The translations under genes were made by a program, and so were the position numbers. From JALUZX01 sp964561605 (GTDB lineage: Bacteria > Planctomycetota > UBA1135 > JALUZX01), in the NCBI GenBank assembly GCA_964561605.1, contig CAZLQD010000025.1, positions 124,001-188,000 on the forward strand: DNA of 64,000 nt, written 5' to 3'. The notes beneath the pieces were generated by a model. That model did no database searches, was not told the origin of the DNA, and worked only from the letters and a program-made list of their open reading frames with translations. Positions 46,002-53,998 of the stretch are shown in pieces; position 1 is the stretch's first letter; each line of letters starts with the position of its first letter.

Positions 46002-47777
46002 ATGGATTTTCGTTGGATTGCTCTCGGCGCCTTGGCCCTCCTCCAGGGGCCCTTCCTGGAGGCCCAGAACGGGATGGCCGCCCGGCTGGAGAAACTGGAA
46101 AAGACCGTCGCCGCCCTCCGGAATCTACCCGGGGTGAACCTGAAGGTGAACGGCGAGGTGGTTCCCCCCGAGGCCTGGCAGAGATCCCTGGTATACAACG
46201 CCGGCAGCCAGCTCATGGAGGAAAAGATCCTCCAGTTCATCATCGAGGACCGGATCGACGAGCTGGTCCAGGAGGAACTGAACGCCAGGAAGGCCCCTCT
46301 CGTGGAGCCCAAGGTGAAGGCCAGGTTGAAGGCCGAGGAGGAGGCCTTCAAGAAGGCCCACCCGGGAAAGTCCTGGGACGAATGGCTCCAGTCCCACGAC
46401 TCCAGCAGGGCCGACAGGACCATGGAGATCCGGGAGGAGTTGCTGAAGAAGATCCACTTGCCCGGCGAGAAGGAACTGGTCCGGAAACTCCGGGACAAGT
46501 GGTTCCACATCCAGGACGACGTGGTGAAGAAGAGGATCGAAGAGACGGTCAAGAACTTCAAGGTGAAGAATCCCGACAAGGATTTCTGGCAGATCGTGGC
46601 CCGTATGGGCAAGACCAAGGAGGACTACTGGGACCTGGCCCGGGCGACGATCCTCTTCGACAAGCTCTTCTTCCCGGGGAAACCCAGGGAGTGGCCCTCC
46701 ATCACGAAGGAGGCCATCTACGCCTCGGCGGGAAAGAACGGCAAGACCTTCTTCGACAGCATCTCCAAGGCCGTGGACGAGGGCAAACAGAAGGACGTTC
46801 CTCCTCTGTTCAAGAGCATCTTCCAGCGCTGGTGCCTCCAGAAGTTCAAGGAGTGGGCCGACATCCGGTACGCCTCGGACGGACTGGATCCCAAATACGT
46901 CCTCTATTTCAACGGCCGGACCTGGTCCACCCGGGACGCCTACAAGATGATCCAGCAGAAGGTCTCATCCCTGGACCGCAATCGGGCCCTGGTGGAGATC
47001 GTCCTGGAGACGGCACTGCGCCAGGAGCTCGAGAAGCATGGATTCTGGATCGACCGGGAGGAATTCAAGAAGGCCTGGGAGAAGCACGTGGCTCCCTACA
47101 AGGGCACGATCTTCAACATCCAGTCCATCGCCATGACCTTCAAGGGGTATCCCTCCATGGAGACCTATCGGGCCAGGTTCCGCCTCATCGAGGGATACAG
47201 GCGGTGGCTGGAGAAGAGGGGCGAGATGGACGACGCCCACCTGGCGGCCTTCGTCCCCAAGGTGAAGAGGTTTCTCGGGACGGGGAACGTGGAAGTGGAA
47301 CTGATCCGCTTCCCCGCCAAGGACGACGCCGTGAACAAGTGGATTCCCGGCGGCTTCCGGATGGCCAAGGCCCAGGCGGAGCTGGTTCTCCGGGAGATCG
47401 AAAAGGGCCTGATCTCCTTCGAGAAGGCCCGGGCCGAACTGGGCCGTTGGCCCCCCGAGGTCGAGCACGGCGGGCTCATGGGACGCAAGAGCCGGAACGA
47501 ACTCCGGAAGGAGCTCGGCGAGACGGAGTACACCGATTTCATCATGGGGTATTCCATGGGGGACTTCCTCTTCGACGAAGCCCCGGAAGGTGCCGTGGTG
47601 GGTCCCCTGAGGGGAGTGGACGGTTGGTACCTGGCCAAGGTGGTCCACCGCTATCCTCCCACCCAGGTGGTGACCATCAAGGACCCCAAGATGAAGGACA
47701 TGGTCTCCCAGGAATACCTGATCCGGCGTTTCCTCGCCTGGGCCAACGAGGTGGCCGCCAAGATCCGCCTGGAATGA
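46002..47777 (+). CDS. Exported SurA/PpiC-like peptidyl-prolyl isomerase-related protein
   Basis: 591 residues. Signal peptide (to about residue 21), then a helical SurA-like N-domain (LKVNGEVVPPEAWQRSLVY is the usual opening after maturation) with a coiled-coil feel, and a second set of SurA-like helices in the middle (residues 310-410). The C-terminal part (GDFLFDEAPEGAVVGPLRGVDGWYLAKVVHRYPP) is parvulin-like, as in SurA. Likely an outer-membrane-protein folding factor in the periplasm. It is divergent from the other exported-protein operon and could share its regulatory region (45763-46001). Confidence 0.75.
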   Translation: MDFRWIALGALALLQGPFLEAQNGMAARLEKLEKTVAALRNLPGVNLKVNGEVVPPEAWQRSLVYNAGSQLMEEKILQFIIEDRIDELVQEELNARKAPLVEPKVKARLKAEEEAFKKAHPGKSWDEWLQSHDSSRADRTMEIREELLKKIHLPGEKELVRKLRDKWFHIQDDVVKKRIEETVKNFKVKNPDKDFWQIVARMGKTKEDYWDLARATILFDKLFFPGKPREWPSITKEAIYASAGKNGKTFFDSISKAVDEGKQKDVPPLFKSIFQRWCLQKFKEWADIRYASDGLDPKYVLYFNGRTWSTRDAYKMIQQKVSSLDRNRALVEIVLETALRQELEKHGFWIDREEFKKAWEKHVAPYKGTIFNIQSIAMTFKGYPSMETYRARFRLIEGYRRWLEKRGEMDDAHLAAFVPKVKRFLGTGNVEVELIRFPAKDDAVNKWIPGGFRMAKAQAELVLREIEKGLISFEKARAELGRWPPEVEHGGLMGRKSRNELRKELGETEYTDFIMGYSMGDFLFDEAPEGAVVGPLRGVDGWYLAKVVHRYPPTQVVTIKDPKMKDMVSQEYLIRRFLAWANEVAAKIRLE

Positions 47778-47866
47778 ACCCCTTCCTCTCCCCCCGGGTC
47801 TCGCGGGAGGCCCGGAGGGAGGAGGGAAACCTTCCTTCCCGGGGAGGGAGGGGATAGCCTGGGGGT

Positions 47867-48409
47867 ATGATCATCTTCGGCGTGGACCCAGGCACGATCC
47901 GCACGGGCTTCGGCGTGATCCAATCCGAGGGAAACCGGGCCCGGGCCCTGGCCTTCGGTGTGATCCGGGCGGGGAGGGGCGGCAAGGGGGACTACGGGGC
48001 CCGGCTCCTCTCCATCGCCGCCGGCCTGGAGGAGGAGCTCTCCCGCCATCCCGTGGACGTGGTGGCCCTGGAAGAGGCCTTCTTCGGAAAGAGCGTCTCT
48101 TCGGCCCTGAGGATCGGCGAGGCCCGGGGAGTGGTCCTGGTGACGGCGGCCAGGCTGGGCCTCCAGGTGGCCCAGTATCCGCCGGCCACGGTGAAGAAGA
48201 CCGTCGTCGGCGACGGGGGGGCCGTGAAGGAACGGGTCCAGGAGATGGTGAAGCTCCACTTGGGGCTTTCGGGGGAACTCCAGGCCGATGCGGCCGACGC
48301 CTTGGCCATCGCCCTTTGCCACGCCTTCCGGGGGCCCCAGGCCGGCCTGCTGGGACGGACGGGCGGGGGAAGGCGGAGAAAAGGCGGTTTCTTGGGAGGT
48401 CGAGGTTAG
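47867..48409 (+). CDS. ruvC: Holliday junction resolvase RuvC
   Basis: 180 residues. Endonuclease that cleaves four-way junctions in recombination repair. The four acidic active-site residues are present: Asp7 (FGVDPGT), Glu69 (ALEEAFF), and Asp141 and Asp144 (QADAADALAIA). The basic Arg/Lys-rich C-terminus (GRRRKGG) is common in this protein. ruvA and ruvB are not adjacent. The preceding PpiC gene ends 89 bases upstream, and the gene begins with ATG after a GGGG-rich stretch. Confidence 0.95.
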   Translation: MIIFGVDPGTIRTGFGVIQSEGNRARALAFGVIRAGRGGKGDYGARLLSIAAGLEEELSRHPVDVVALEEAFFGKSVSSALRIGEARGVVLVTAARLGLQVAQYPPATVKKTVVGDGGAVKERVQEMVKLHLGLSGELQADAADALAIALCHAFRGPQAGLLGRTGGGRRRKGGFLGGRG

Positions 48410-48708
48410 AAGGAACCCTTCTTTTTCCTCTTTTCCTTGACAGTTTCCCCCCGGCTCGTTCTCATGAGGGCCGTGCCGGGAGACCGGCGCGGGGAACACA
48501 GGACTTGGGCCGACTTGGAAGCTTGGACCCCCTTGGGGTTGCAGGTGGTTTCGCTCTATGGAATGGCCCGGGAGGGAAGGAGGAACGGGGGGATCTCCCT
48601 CTTCTTCCGCCGGGACGGATCTTTCCGTCTTCGACCCGGGCGACTCCGTGGAGGGAGGAACCTGTCTGCACCCTCCGGCGGTCCGGGGCGACAGGGAGGG
48701 ATCGAACC
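48410..48708. other. Leader region between ruvC and the NucS-like gene
   Basis: 299 bases with no convincing gene. A perfect TTGACA lies at 48437-48442; 17 bases later TCTCAT (48460-48465) is a weak -10, so this is a possible promoter for the downstream genes. GGGAGGG lies eight bases before the ATG at 48709. I see no terminator hairpin after ruvC. Confidence 0.4.
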
Positions 48709-49662
48709 ATGTCCATGGGACCCATGCCCGTGAGCAAGAGGACCACCCTTGCGGAATTGGTGGTCAAGGATCCGGGTCTCCTGGAGAGAGGCCTTGTCCT
48801 GGTGGAATCGGAGATCGAGATCGGGCCGGTCCGCCTGGACCTTCTTTGCGCGGATCCCGGAAGGCGGCCCGTCCTGGTCTACCTGGCGGGAAGCCCCGTG
48901 GAGGAACAGGAGATTCCCCTCAGGGTCCTGGACGGAGACGCCGCTTTCCGCCGGCACGCTCCGGTGCTTCGAAAGCTCTTCCCCGGAAAAGGCGTGGACT
49001 GGGACCTGCCGCCCCGGTCCCTCGTTGTGGCGGAGGAGCTCTCCCGGCGCACGATGGAGCGTTTCCAGGCCATGACCGCCCTGGAGGTGGATCTCCTGGA
49101 GATGCGTTCCATCCGGGTGAAGGGTGAACTCCTGTGGGCGGCCGTTCCCGTTGGAGGCGAGGCGGCCCTGAAGAGCCTCCTTCCTCCGGAGGAGGCTCCG
49201 GAGGCCCTGGAGGATCCCCGGTCCCGGGGGCTCTGGAACCGGGTCCTGGAGAGGATCCTCAAGCTGGACGAAGGGCTGGAGGTCCTGGCGGACAAGTTCT
49301 ACCGGGAGATTTCGGCCCACGGTGTCTCCCTGGCCACCCTGGAGTCGGGTTCGCGGAACTTCAAGGTCATCGTGCCCAGGACCAACGGCTCCCTGGAGTC
49401 GGACAAGCCTCCCCTGGTGGTCCGCGTGGAGGGCGAGGAGGAGGCCGACCGGGCCGTGGACCTGGTGATCCGCCGCTACCTGGCCATCCAGGAGAAGCTG
49501 GGGGCCTCGCCGAGGCCCAGGGAGGCCCGTCTCTCCTGGAGGGACGAGGAGGATCTCTCCCTCCAGGGGCTCGAGCGTGCCGTCCACTCCTCCCGGCTCA
49601 CCGAGGAGGAGATCTCGGCCTTCCTCGAGGGCGAAGGCCCTCCGGGTGAAGGAATGAATTGA
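48709..49662 (+). CDS. NucS/RecB-like nuclease-fold protein lacking the E-x-K active site
   Basis: 317 residues from the ATG at 48709, eight bases after GGGAGGG. LERGLVLVESEIEIGPVRLDLLCADPGRRPVLVYLAG strongly resembles NucS/EndoMS-type PD-(D/E)xK folds (glu...D-l-l-a-D...), but the expected E-x-K strand (VIEVKR) is replaced by LVYLAG, so catalysis is doubtful. Downstream helices (LWNRVLERILKLDEGLEVLADKFY) and a second basic domain follow. Being upstream of a MinD/FlhG-type ATPase and following ruvC suggests a DNA-related role by context only. Confidence 0.6.
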   Translation: MSMGPMPVSKRTTLAELVVKDPGLLERGLVLVESEIEIGPVRLDLLCADPGRRPVLVYLAGSPVEEQEIPLRVLDGDAAFRRHAPVLRKLFPGKGVDWDLPPRSLVVAEELSRRTMERFQAMTALEVDLLEMRSIRVKGELLWAAVPVGGEAALKSLLPPEEAPEALEDPRSRGLWNRVLERILKLDEGLEVLADKFYREISAHGVSLATLESGSRNFKVIVPRTNGSLESDKPPLVVRVEGEEEADRAVDLVIRRYLAIQEKLGASPRPREARLSWRDEEDLSLQGLERAVHSSRLTEEEISAFLEGEGPPGEGMN

Positions 49663-49754
49663 ACCGACCGCCTCCCCCGGCGGGAGGCGCCCGTGGGAGC
49701 GAGGGAAGGTGGGGGCCTGGCCCCGGCCAGGAAGCAGGAAAGGAGGACCGGGCG

Positions 49755-50666
49755 ATGAAGCTTGGTTTCCTTGGCCCTCGCGGCAAGAAGCCGGGCCTTC
49801 TCGGGAGGCTCTCCCTCCATGGAGGGCGCTCCCCCGAGGCCAAACTCCCTTGGACGCTTGCCGTTGCGAGCGGGAAGGGGGGCACGGGCAAGACCGTGCT
49901 GGCTTCCAACCTGGCCACCCAGCTCTGTATGGACGGCTTCAAGGTGGCCTTCTTCGACGCCGACCTGGGCGTGGCCAACGCCCACCTCCTCCTCGGGGTT
50001 CAGGCCACCCGCACCATCGCCCAGGTTCTCTCGGGGAGGCTCCCCTTGAAGGAAGCGGCCCTTCCTTCCCCCTTCGGGCCCTGGATCGTCCCGGGCGGTT
50101 CGGGGATCAGTGACCTGGCCAGCCTCTCGGCCCACGAATTCCTAAGGCTCGCCAGGGACTTCCGCCCCTGGGAGGAGGGCATGGACTTCCTCGTCCTGGA
50201 TTGCGCCGCCGGGATCTCGGTCCAGACGGTCCTCTTCCTCCAGGCCGCCGACGACGTGATCGTTGTGACCAACCCGGACTTCACCGCCATGACCGACGCC
50301 TACGCCTTGATCAAGGTCCTCCACCAGAGAGATCCGGCCGTCAGGGTCCACGTAGTGGTCAACCGGATCCGGTACGCCGGCCAGGAGGGCCACGTCTTCG
50401 ACAGGCTCCAGTCGGTGTGCCGCCGTTTCCTGGGCAAGGACCTGGGATTCCTGGGCGGGATCCCCGACGACGACGAGGTTCCCCGGTCGGTGGGGGCCCG
50501 GGTGCCTTTCGTCGTGGGGGCCCCGGGGAGCGAAGTGGCCCTGGCCCTGCGTTCGGTGAAGGAGAAGATCCTCGGGCTCAGGGGCGCCGTCCGGGTGGAG
50601 GAGGAAGGTTTGCGGAGAGAGGGGTATGGCGAGCGGCTTGCCCGGGTCCTGAGGGGGTCGGCTTGA
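49755..50666 (+). CDS. MinD/FlhG/ParA-family ATPase
   Basis: 303 residues from the ATG at 49755, eight bases after AGGAGG. Deviant Walker A SGKGGTGKT (39-47), switch-I FFDADLGVANAHLLLGV, Walker B DFLVLDCAAGIS and VVTNPDFTAMTDAYALIKVL, which is typical of FlhG/YlxH and MinD-type proteins. It may position flagella, chemoreceptors or other cell-pole machinery, or segregate a chromosomal locus. No flagellar gene is adjacent. The next gene begins inside its stop codon (TTGA). Confidence 0.85.
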   Translation: MKLGFLGPRGKKPGLLGRLSLHGGRSPEAKLPWTLAVASGKGGTGKTVLASNLATQLCMDGFKVAFFDADLGVANAHLLLGVQATRTIAQVLSGRLPLKEAALPSPFGPWIVPGGSGISDLASLSAHEFLRLARDFRPWEEGMDFLVLDCAAGISVQTVLFLQAADDVIVVTNPDFTAMTDAYALIKVLHQRDPAVRVHVVVNRIRYAGQEGHVFDRLQSVCRRFLGKDLGFLGGIPDDDEVPRSVGARVPFVVGAPGSEVALALRSVKEKILGLRGAVRVEEEGLRREGYGERLARVLRGSA

Positions 50667-50995
50667 GGCGGAAGGGCTCCTTCCTCCCCTTCCTTCTCGC
50701 CGTCCTTCCCCTGGCGGCCCTCTTCGCCGGCGGCAGGCTTCCGGTCCCTCCCGATCGGGGAAGGGGCCTTCCCATCTGCCTGGACCTGAACGAGGCCCCG
50801 GCCTTCCGGCTCTCTCTCCTGCCGGGCCTCGGCCCCGCCAGGTCGGCACGCATCGTGGAGGAACGGGAGAGGGCCGGTCCTTTCCGGGACCTGGAAGACC
50901 TGGTCCGGCGCGTGGATGGCCTCGGGCCGGGACTGGCGGAGAAACTGGTTCCCTTCTTGAAAAATCCTCCCCCCCCGGAGGCGGGGGGAAGATAA
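50663..50995 (+). CDS. Membrane-anchored helix-hairpin-helix protein (ComEA-like)
   Basis: 110 residues from the TTG at 50663, coupled to the MinD stop. An N-terminal TM (FLPFLLAVLPLAALFAGG) is followed by a ComEA-like HhH pair: LDLNEAPAFRLSLLPGLGPARSARIVEERERAGPF and LVRRVDGLGPGLAEKLVPFL. ComEA proteins bind DNA at the surface of the cytoplasmic membrane during natural transformation; similar short anchored HhH proteins can have other roles. The Pro-rich tail FLKNPPPPEAGG looks disordered. It precedes nadC by eight bases. Confidence 0.8.
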   Translation: MRRKGSFLPFLLAVLPLAALFAGGRLPVPPDRGRGLPICLDLNEAPAFRLSLLPGLGPARSARIVEERERAGPFRDLEDLVRRVDGLGPGLAEKLVPFLKNPPPPEAGGR

Positions 50996-51003
50996 TTCCC
51001 CCC

Positions 51004-51900
51004 ATGTCCACCACACCTCGATTGGATGAGGGCCTGGTCCGCCAGGCTGTCGCGCTCGCCCTGGAGGAGGACCTCCAGGGAAAGGAAGACATCACCACCA
51101 GGGCGGTGGTCCCCGAGGAACGGCCTGCCCAGGCCCGGATCTTCGCCAGGAGACCGGGAATCCTGGCCGGGGTCCCCGTGGCCCTGGAGGTCTTCCGGAC
51201 CCTGGACCCGGAAGTACAGGTCGTGCACGTCCTGGAGGACGGCACCGAGCTGGAAGAGGGTGAGGACATCCTGGTCCTCAAGGGGAGGGCCTGGGGGCTC
51301 CTGGGGGGAGAGCGGTCGGCCTTGAACTTCCTTGCCAAGCTCTCGGGAATCGCCACCCTGACTCGGAAGTTCGTCGATCTCGTGACCGGAACAGGGGTGG
51401 CCATCCTGGAGACCCGAAAGACCACGCCGGGCCTCAGGCGCCTGGAGAAGTACGCCGTCTCCGTGGGAGGCGGCCAGAATCATCGGCTGGGTCTCTACGA
51501 CAAGATTCTCCTCAAGGAGAACCACTTCGCTCTCTCCGTGGAAGGGACGGGCCTGGACGCCTACAGGCGCACTGTGGCCAGGGCGGTCCGGTATGCCCGG
51601 GGGAAGGGTCCCGTCGCCGCCGAGGCCCGGACCGCCGAGGAGGCCCTGGCCGCCGTGGAGGGGGGAGCGGACATCGTGCTCCTGGACAACATGAGCCCGC
51701 CTGAGCTGGAGGCCACGGTCTCCCGGGGGAAACGGGCCGCCCGGGAGGTGGGCCGGGAAGTGCTCTTCGAGGCTTCGGGGGGGGTGACCCTGGAGAACGT
51801 CCTGGACGTGGCCCGGACCGGCGTGGACCGGATCTCCGTAGGGGCCATCACCCACTCGGCCCTTCCCCTTGACCTTTCCATGTTGGTGACCGGTCTCTGA
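51004..51900 (+). CDS. nadC: Nicotinate-nucleotide pyrophosphorylase
   Basis: 298 residues. Makes nicotinate mononucleotide from quinolinate and PRPP in de novo NAD synthesis. Typical blocks: DLQGKEDITTRAVV, ERSALNFLAKLSGIAT, ETRKTTPGLRRLEKYAV, GGGQNHRLGLYDKILLKENHF, VLLDNMSP and GVDRISVGAITHSALPLDLSML. The PRPP-binding Lys/Arg/His residues are in these motifs. nadA and nadB are not nearby, so the rest of the pathway lies elsewhere. It is followed by a VanZ-like gene. Confidence 0.96.
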   Translation: MSTTPRLDEGLVRQAVALALEEDLQGKEDITTRAVVPEERPAQARIFARRPGILAGVPVALEVFRTLDPEVQVVHVLEDGTELEEGEDILVLKGRAWGLLGGERSALNFLAKLSGIATLTRKFVDLVTGTGVAILETRKTTPGLRRLEKYAVSVGGGQNHRLGLYDKILLKENHFALSVEGTGLDAYRRTVARAVRYARGKGPVAAEARTAEEALAAVEGGADIVLLDNMSPPELEATVSRGKRAAREVGREVLFEASGGVTLENVLDVARTGVDRISVGAITHSALPLDLSMLVTGL

Positions 51901-51925
51901 GAGGACCGGAGAGAGAGGCGCCAGC

Positions 51926-52390
51926 TTGGTCTCCCGGCGGTATCCCCTCGGATGGAAAGGATCCCTCCTTTCCTGGATCCCCGCCCTGGCCTGGGGGGCA
52001 TACATCTTCTACCTCCTCTCCTTCCCCTCGGGCGTCTCCCACAGGCCCTGGGTCCTAGGCTGGGCCTGCAACCTGGGCCACGCCTTCCTCTTCGGAGTCT
52101 GGGCCTTGCTCCTCCTTCCTCCCCTGATCCTGGCGGGCCTCTCCTGGGAGAGAGCGGCTCCCCTGGCCTGGACCGTCTCCACCCTCTGGGCGGGAGTGGA
52201 GGAAATCATCCAGACCGGCGTTCCCGGCAGGTCGGGAAGTCTTCTCGACCTTTGCACGGGGAGTATCGGGGCCTTGTTGGCCCTAAGGGCCCTCTGGATC
52301 TTCCTCGTGGGGGAATTCCCCTCCAAGCTGGAAGGAATCCTCTTCCTCCTGGCTCTCCTCTCGGGAACCCTGGCCACGATCCTGGGCTGA
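51926..52390 (+). CDS. VanZ-like membrane protein
   Basis: 154 residues with four hydrophobic segments, starting at TTG 51926 (the other ATGs nearby are in other frames). The VanZ signature residues are visible: LGHAFLFGVWALLLLPP and VEEIIQTGVPGRSGSLLDLCTGSIGALLAL (E-x3-Q...GR...D...G). VanZ proteins are widespread; a teicoplanin resistance role is known only for one, and the general function is unclear. It is followed by purB on the same strand. Confidence 0.85.
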   Translation: MVSRRYPLGWKGSLLSWIPALAWGAYIFYLLSFPSGVSHRPWVLGWACNLGHAFLFGVWALLLLPPLILAGLSWERAAPLAWTVSTLWAGVEEIIQTGVPGRSGSLLDLCTGSIGALLALRALWIFLVGEFPSKLEGILFLLALLSGTLATILG

Positions 52391-52435
52391 ATTCTCCCCG
52401 GCCCAGGGTGGCGCCGGCATGGGTCCCCCGGGAGA

Positions 52436-53896
52436 ATGGGGGCCATGAGCGAGAACAGAGACAGGAACGACTTCTTCCAGAATCCCCTGGTGGAACGCTA
52501 CTCCTCCCGGGCGATGTTGGGGATCTTTTCGCCCCGGCGCAAATTTCTCACCTGGCGGGAGCTCTGGGTCCAGCTGGCCCAGGCCCAGATGGAGCTCGGC
52601 CTTCCCGTGACGGAGGAGCAGGTGGAGGAGCTCAAGGCCACCAAGGAAGACCTGGACCTGGAGCGGGCCGCCGAGCTGGAGCGGGAGTTGCGCCACGATG
52701 TCATGGCCCACATCCACGCCTGGAGGGAAAAGGCCCCCAAGGGAGGCTCCGTCCTCCACCTGGGAGCCACTTCCGCCTTCGTGACGGACAACACGGAACT
52801 GCTCCTCATGAAGCAGGCCCTCCACCTGGTGCGGACCGAAGTGGTTGGGGCGATCCAGGCCCTGGCGGAACAGGCCAGGAAGTGGAAGGACCTTCCCTGC
52901 CTGGGATACACCCATTTCCAGCCCGCCCAGCCCACGACGGTGGGGAAGCGCATCTGCCTGTGGATCCAGGACCTGGTCCTGGACCACGAGACTCTCCAGT
53001 CCGCCGAGGCCTCTCTCCGGGCCCGGGGGGTGAAGGGGACCACGGGCACCCAGGCCTCCTACCTCCAGCTCTTCGACGGCGACGCCGAGAAGGTGGACGA
53101 ACTGGACCGGCGGGTGACCAAGAGGATCGGTTTCTCCCGGAGCTTCCCCGTGACGGGCCAGACCTACCCGAGGAAGGTGGACTACCGGGTCCTTTCCGCC
53201 CTGGCGGGTGTGGCCGCCTCGACGGCGAAGTTCGCCAACGACGTGAGACTCCTCTCCCACGAGGGGGAGGTGGAGGAGCCCTTCGAGGAGAAGCAGGTCG
53301 GTTCCTCGGCCATGCCCCACAAGCGGAATCCCATGCGGTCGGAGCGCATCGTCTCCCTGGCCCGGTACGTCCTCTCCCTTCCTGTGAACGCCGGTTTCAC
53401 CGCCGCCGACCAGTGGCTGGAACGAACCCTGGACGATTCGGCCAACAGGAGGATCACGATCCCCGAGGCCTTCCTGGGCGTGGATGCCTGTCTCCTCCTG
53501 GAGACCAACGTCGCCCGGGGCCTGAAGGTCTTCCCCGAAAGGGTCGAGGCGAACCTGGCCGTGGAGCTTCCCTACCTCGTTGCCGAGACGGTCCTCATGG
53601 AGTGCGTAAAGCGGGGCGGCGACAGGCAGGCCTTGCACGAGAAGCTCCGGACCCTGGCCGTGGAGGCGGGCCGGGCCAGGAAGGAGGGGAGAAAGATCGA
53701 CCTGGTGGCCGAACTCGCCAAGGAGAAGGCTTTCGGCCTGGAGGAATCCTGGCTCCGGGAACGCCTGGATCCGGGGGCCCTGGTGGGAAGGGCGCCCGAG
53801 CAGGTGGAGAACTTCCTCTCCGAGGTCGTGGACCCTCTCCTCGAGCTCTACGAGGCGGAACTCAGGTCCCGCAGACTCGGCGACGTCCGGGTTTGA
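52436..53896 (+). CDS. purB: Adenylosuccinate lyase
   Basis: 486 residues, or 483 from an ATG at 52445; neither start has a clearly better ribosome site. It belongs to the fumarase/aspartase superfamily. The signature GSSAMPHKRNPMRSERI (about 288) contains the flexible-loop Ser nucleophile; the other motifs LHLGATSAFVTDN, GYTHFQPAQPTTVGKR and the substrate residues in FTAADQWLERTLDDSANRR are present. It cleaves SAICAR and adenylosuccinate in purine synthesis. A bidirectional terminator follows 36 bases downstream. Confidence 0.97.
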   Translation: MGAMSENRDRNDFFQNPLVERYSSRAMLGIFSPRRKFLTWRELWVQLAQAQMELGLPVTEEQVEELKATKEDLDLERAAELERELRHDVMAHIHAWREKAPKGGSVLHLGATSAFVTDNTELLLMKQALHLVRTEVVGAIQALAEQARKWKDLPCLGYTHFQPAQPTTVGKRICLWIQDLVLDHETLQSAEASLRARGVKGTTGTQASYLQLFDGDAEKVDELDRRVTKRIGFSRSFPVTGQTYPRKVDYRVLSALAGVAASTAKFANDVRLLSHEGEVEEPFEEKQVGSSAMPHKRNPMRSERIVSLARYVLSLPVNAGFTAADQWLERTLDDSANRRITIPEAFLGVDACLLLETNVARGLKVFPERVEANLAVELPYLVAETVLMECVKRGGDRQALHEKLRTLAVEAGRARKEGRKIDLVAELAKEKAFGLEESWLRERLDPGALVGRAPEQVENFLSEVVDPLLELYEAELRSRRLGDVRV

Positions 53897-53931
53897 GCCC
53901 CGGCGTAATCTTCTCGGTTTGCGGCCTGAAG

Positions 53932-53971
53932 AAAGAGGCGGCCCGGGACGAACGCCCCGGGCCGCCTCTTT
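53932..53971. terminator. Bidirectional intrinsic terminator between purB and the basic secreted protein
   Basis: Arms AAAGAGGCGGCCCGGG (53932-53947) and CCCGGGCCGCCTCTTT (53956-53971) form a 16-bp perfect stem with an 8-base loop. On the plus strand T runs follow, and on the minus strand it continues as CTTTCTTC. It serves convergent transcripts from both sides. Confidence 0.93.
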
Positions 53972-53998
53972 TCGAGGCTTCTACACCAGGCGGGGGAG

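Noticed and set aside
48437..48733. A 98-residue ORF between ruvC and the NucS-like gene
   Set aside because: TTG start inside a probable promoter, no ribosome site, overlaps the real gene start, low-complexity composition.
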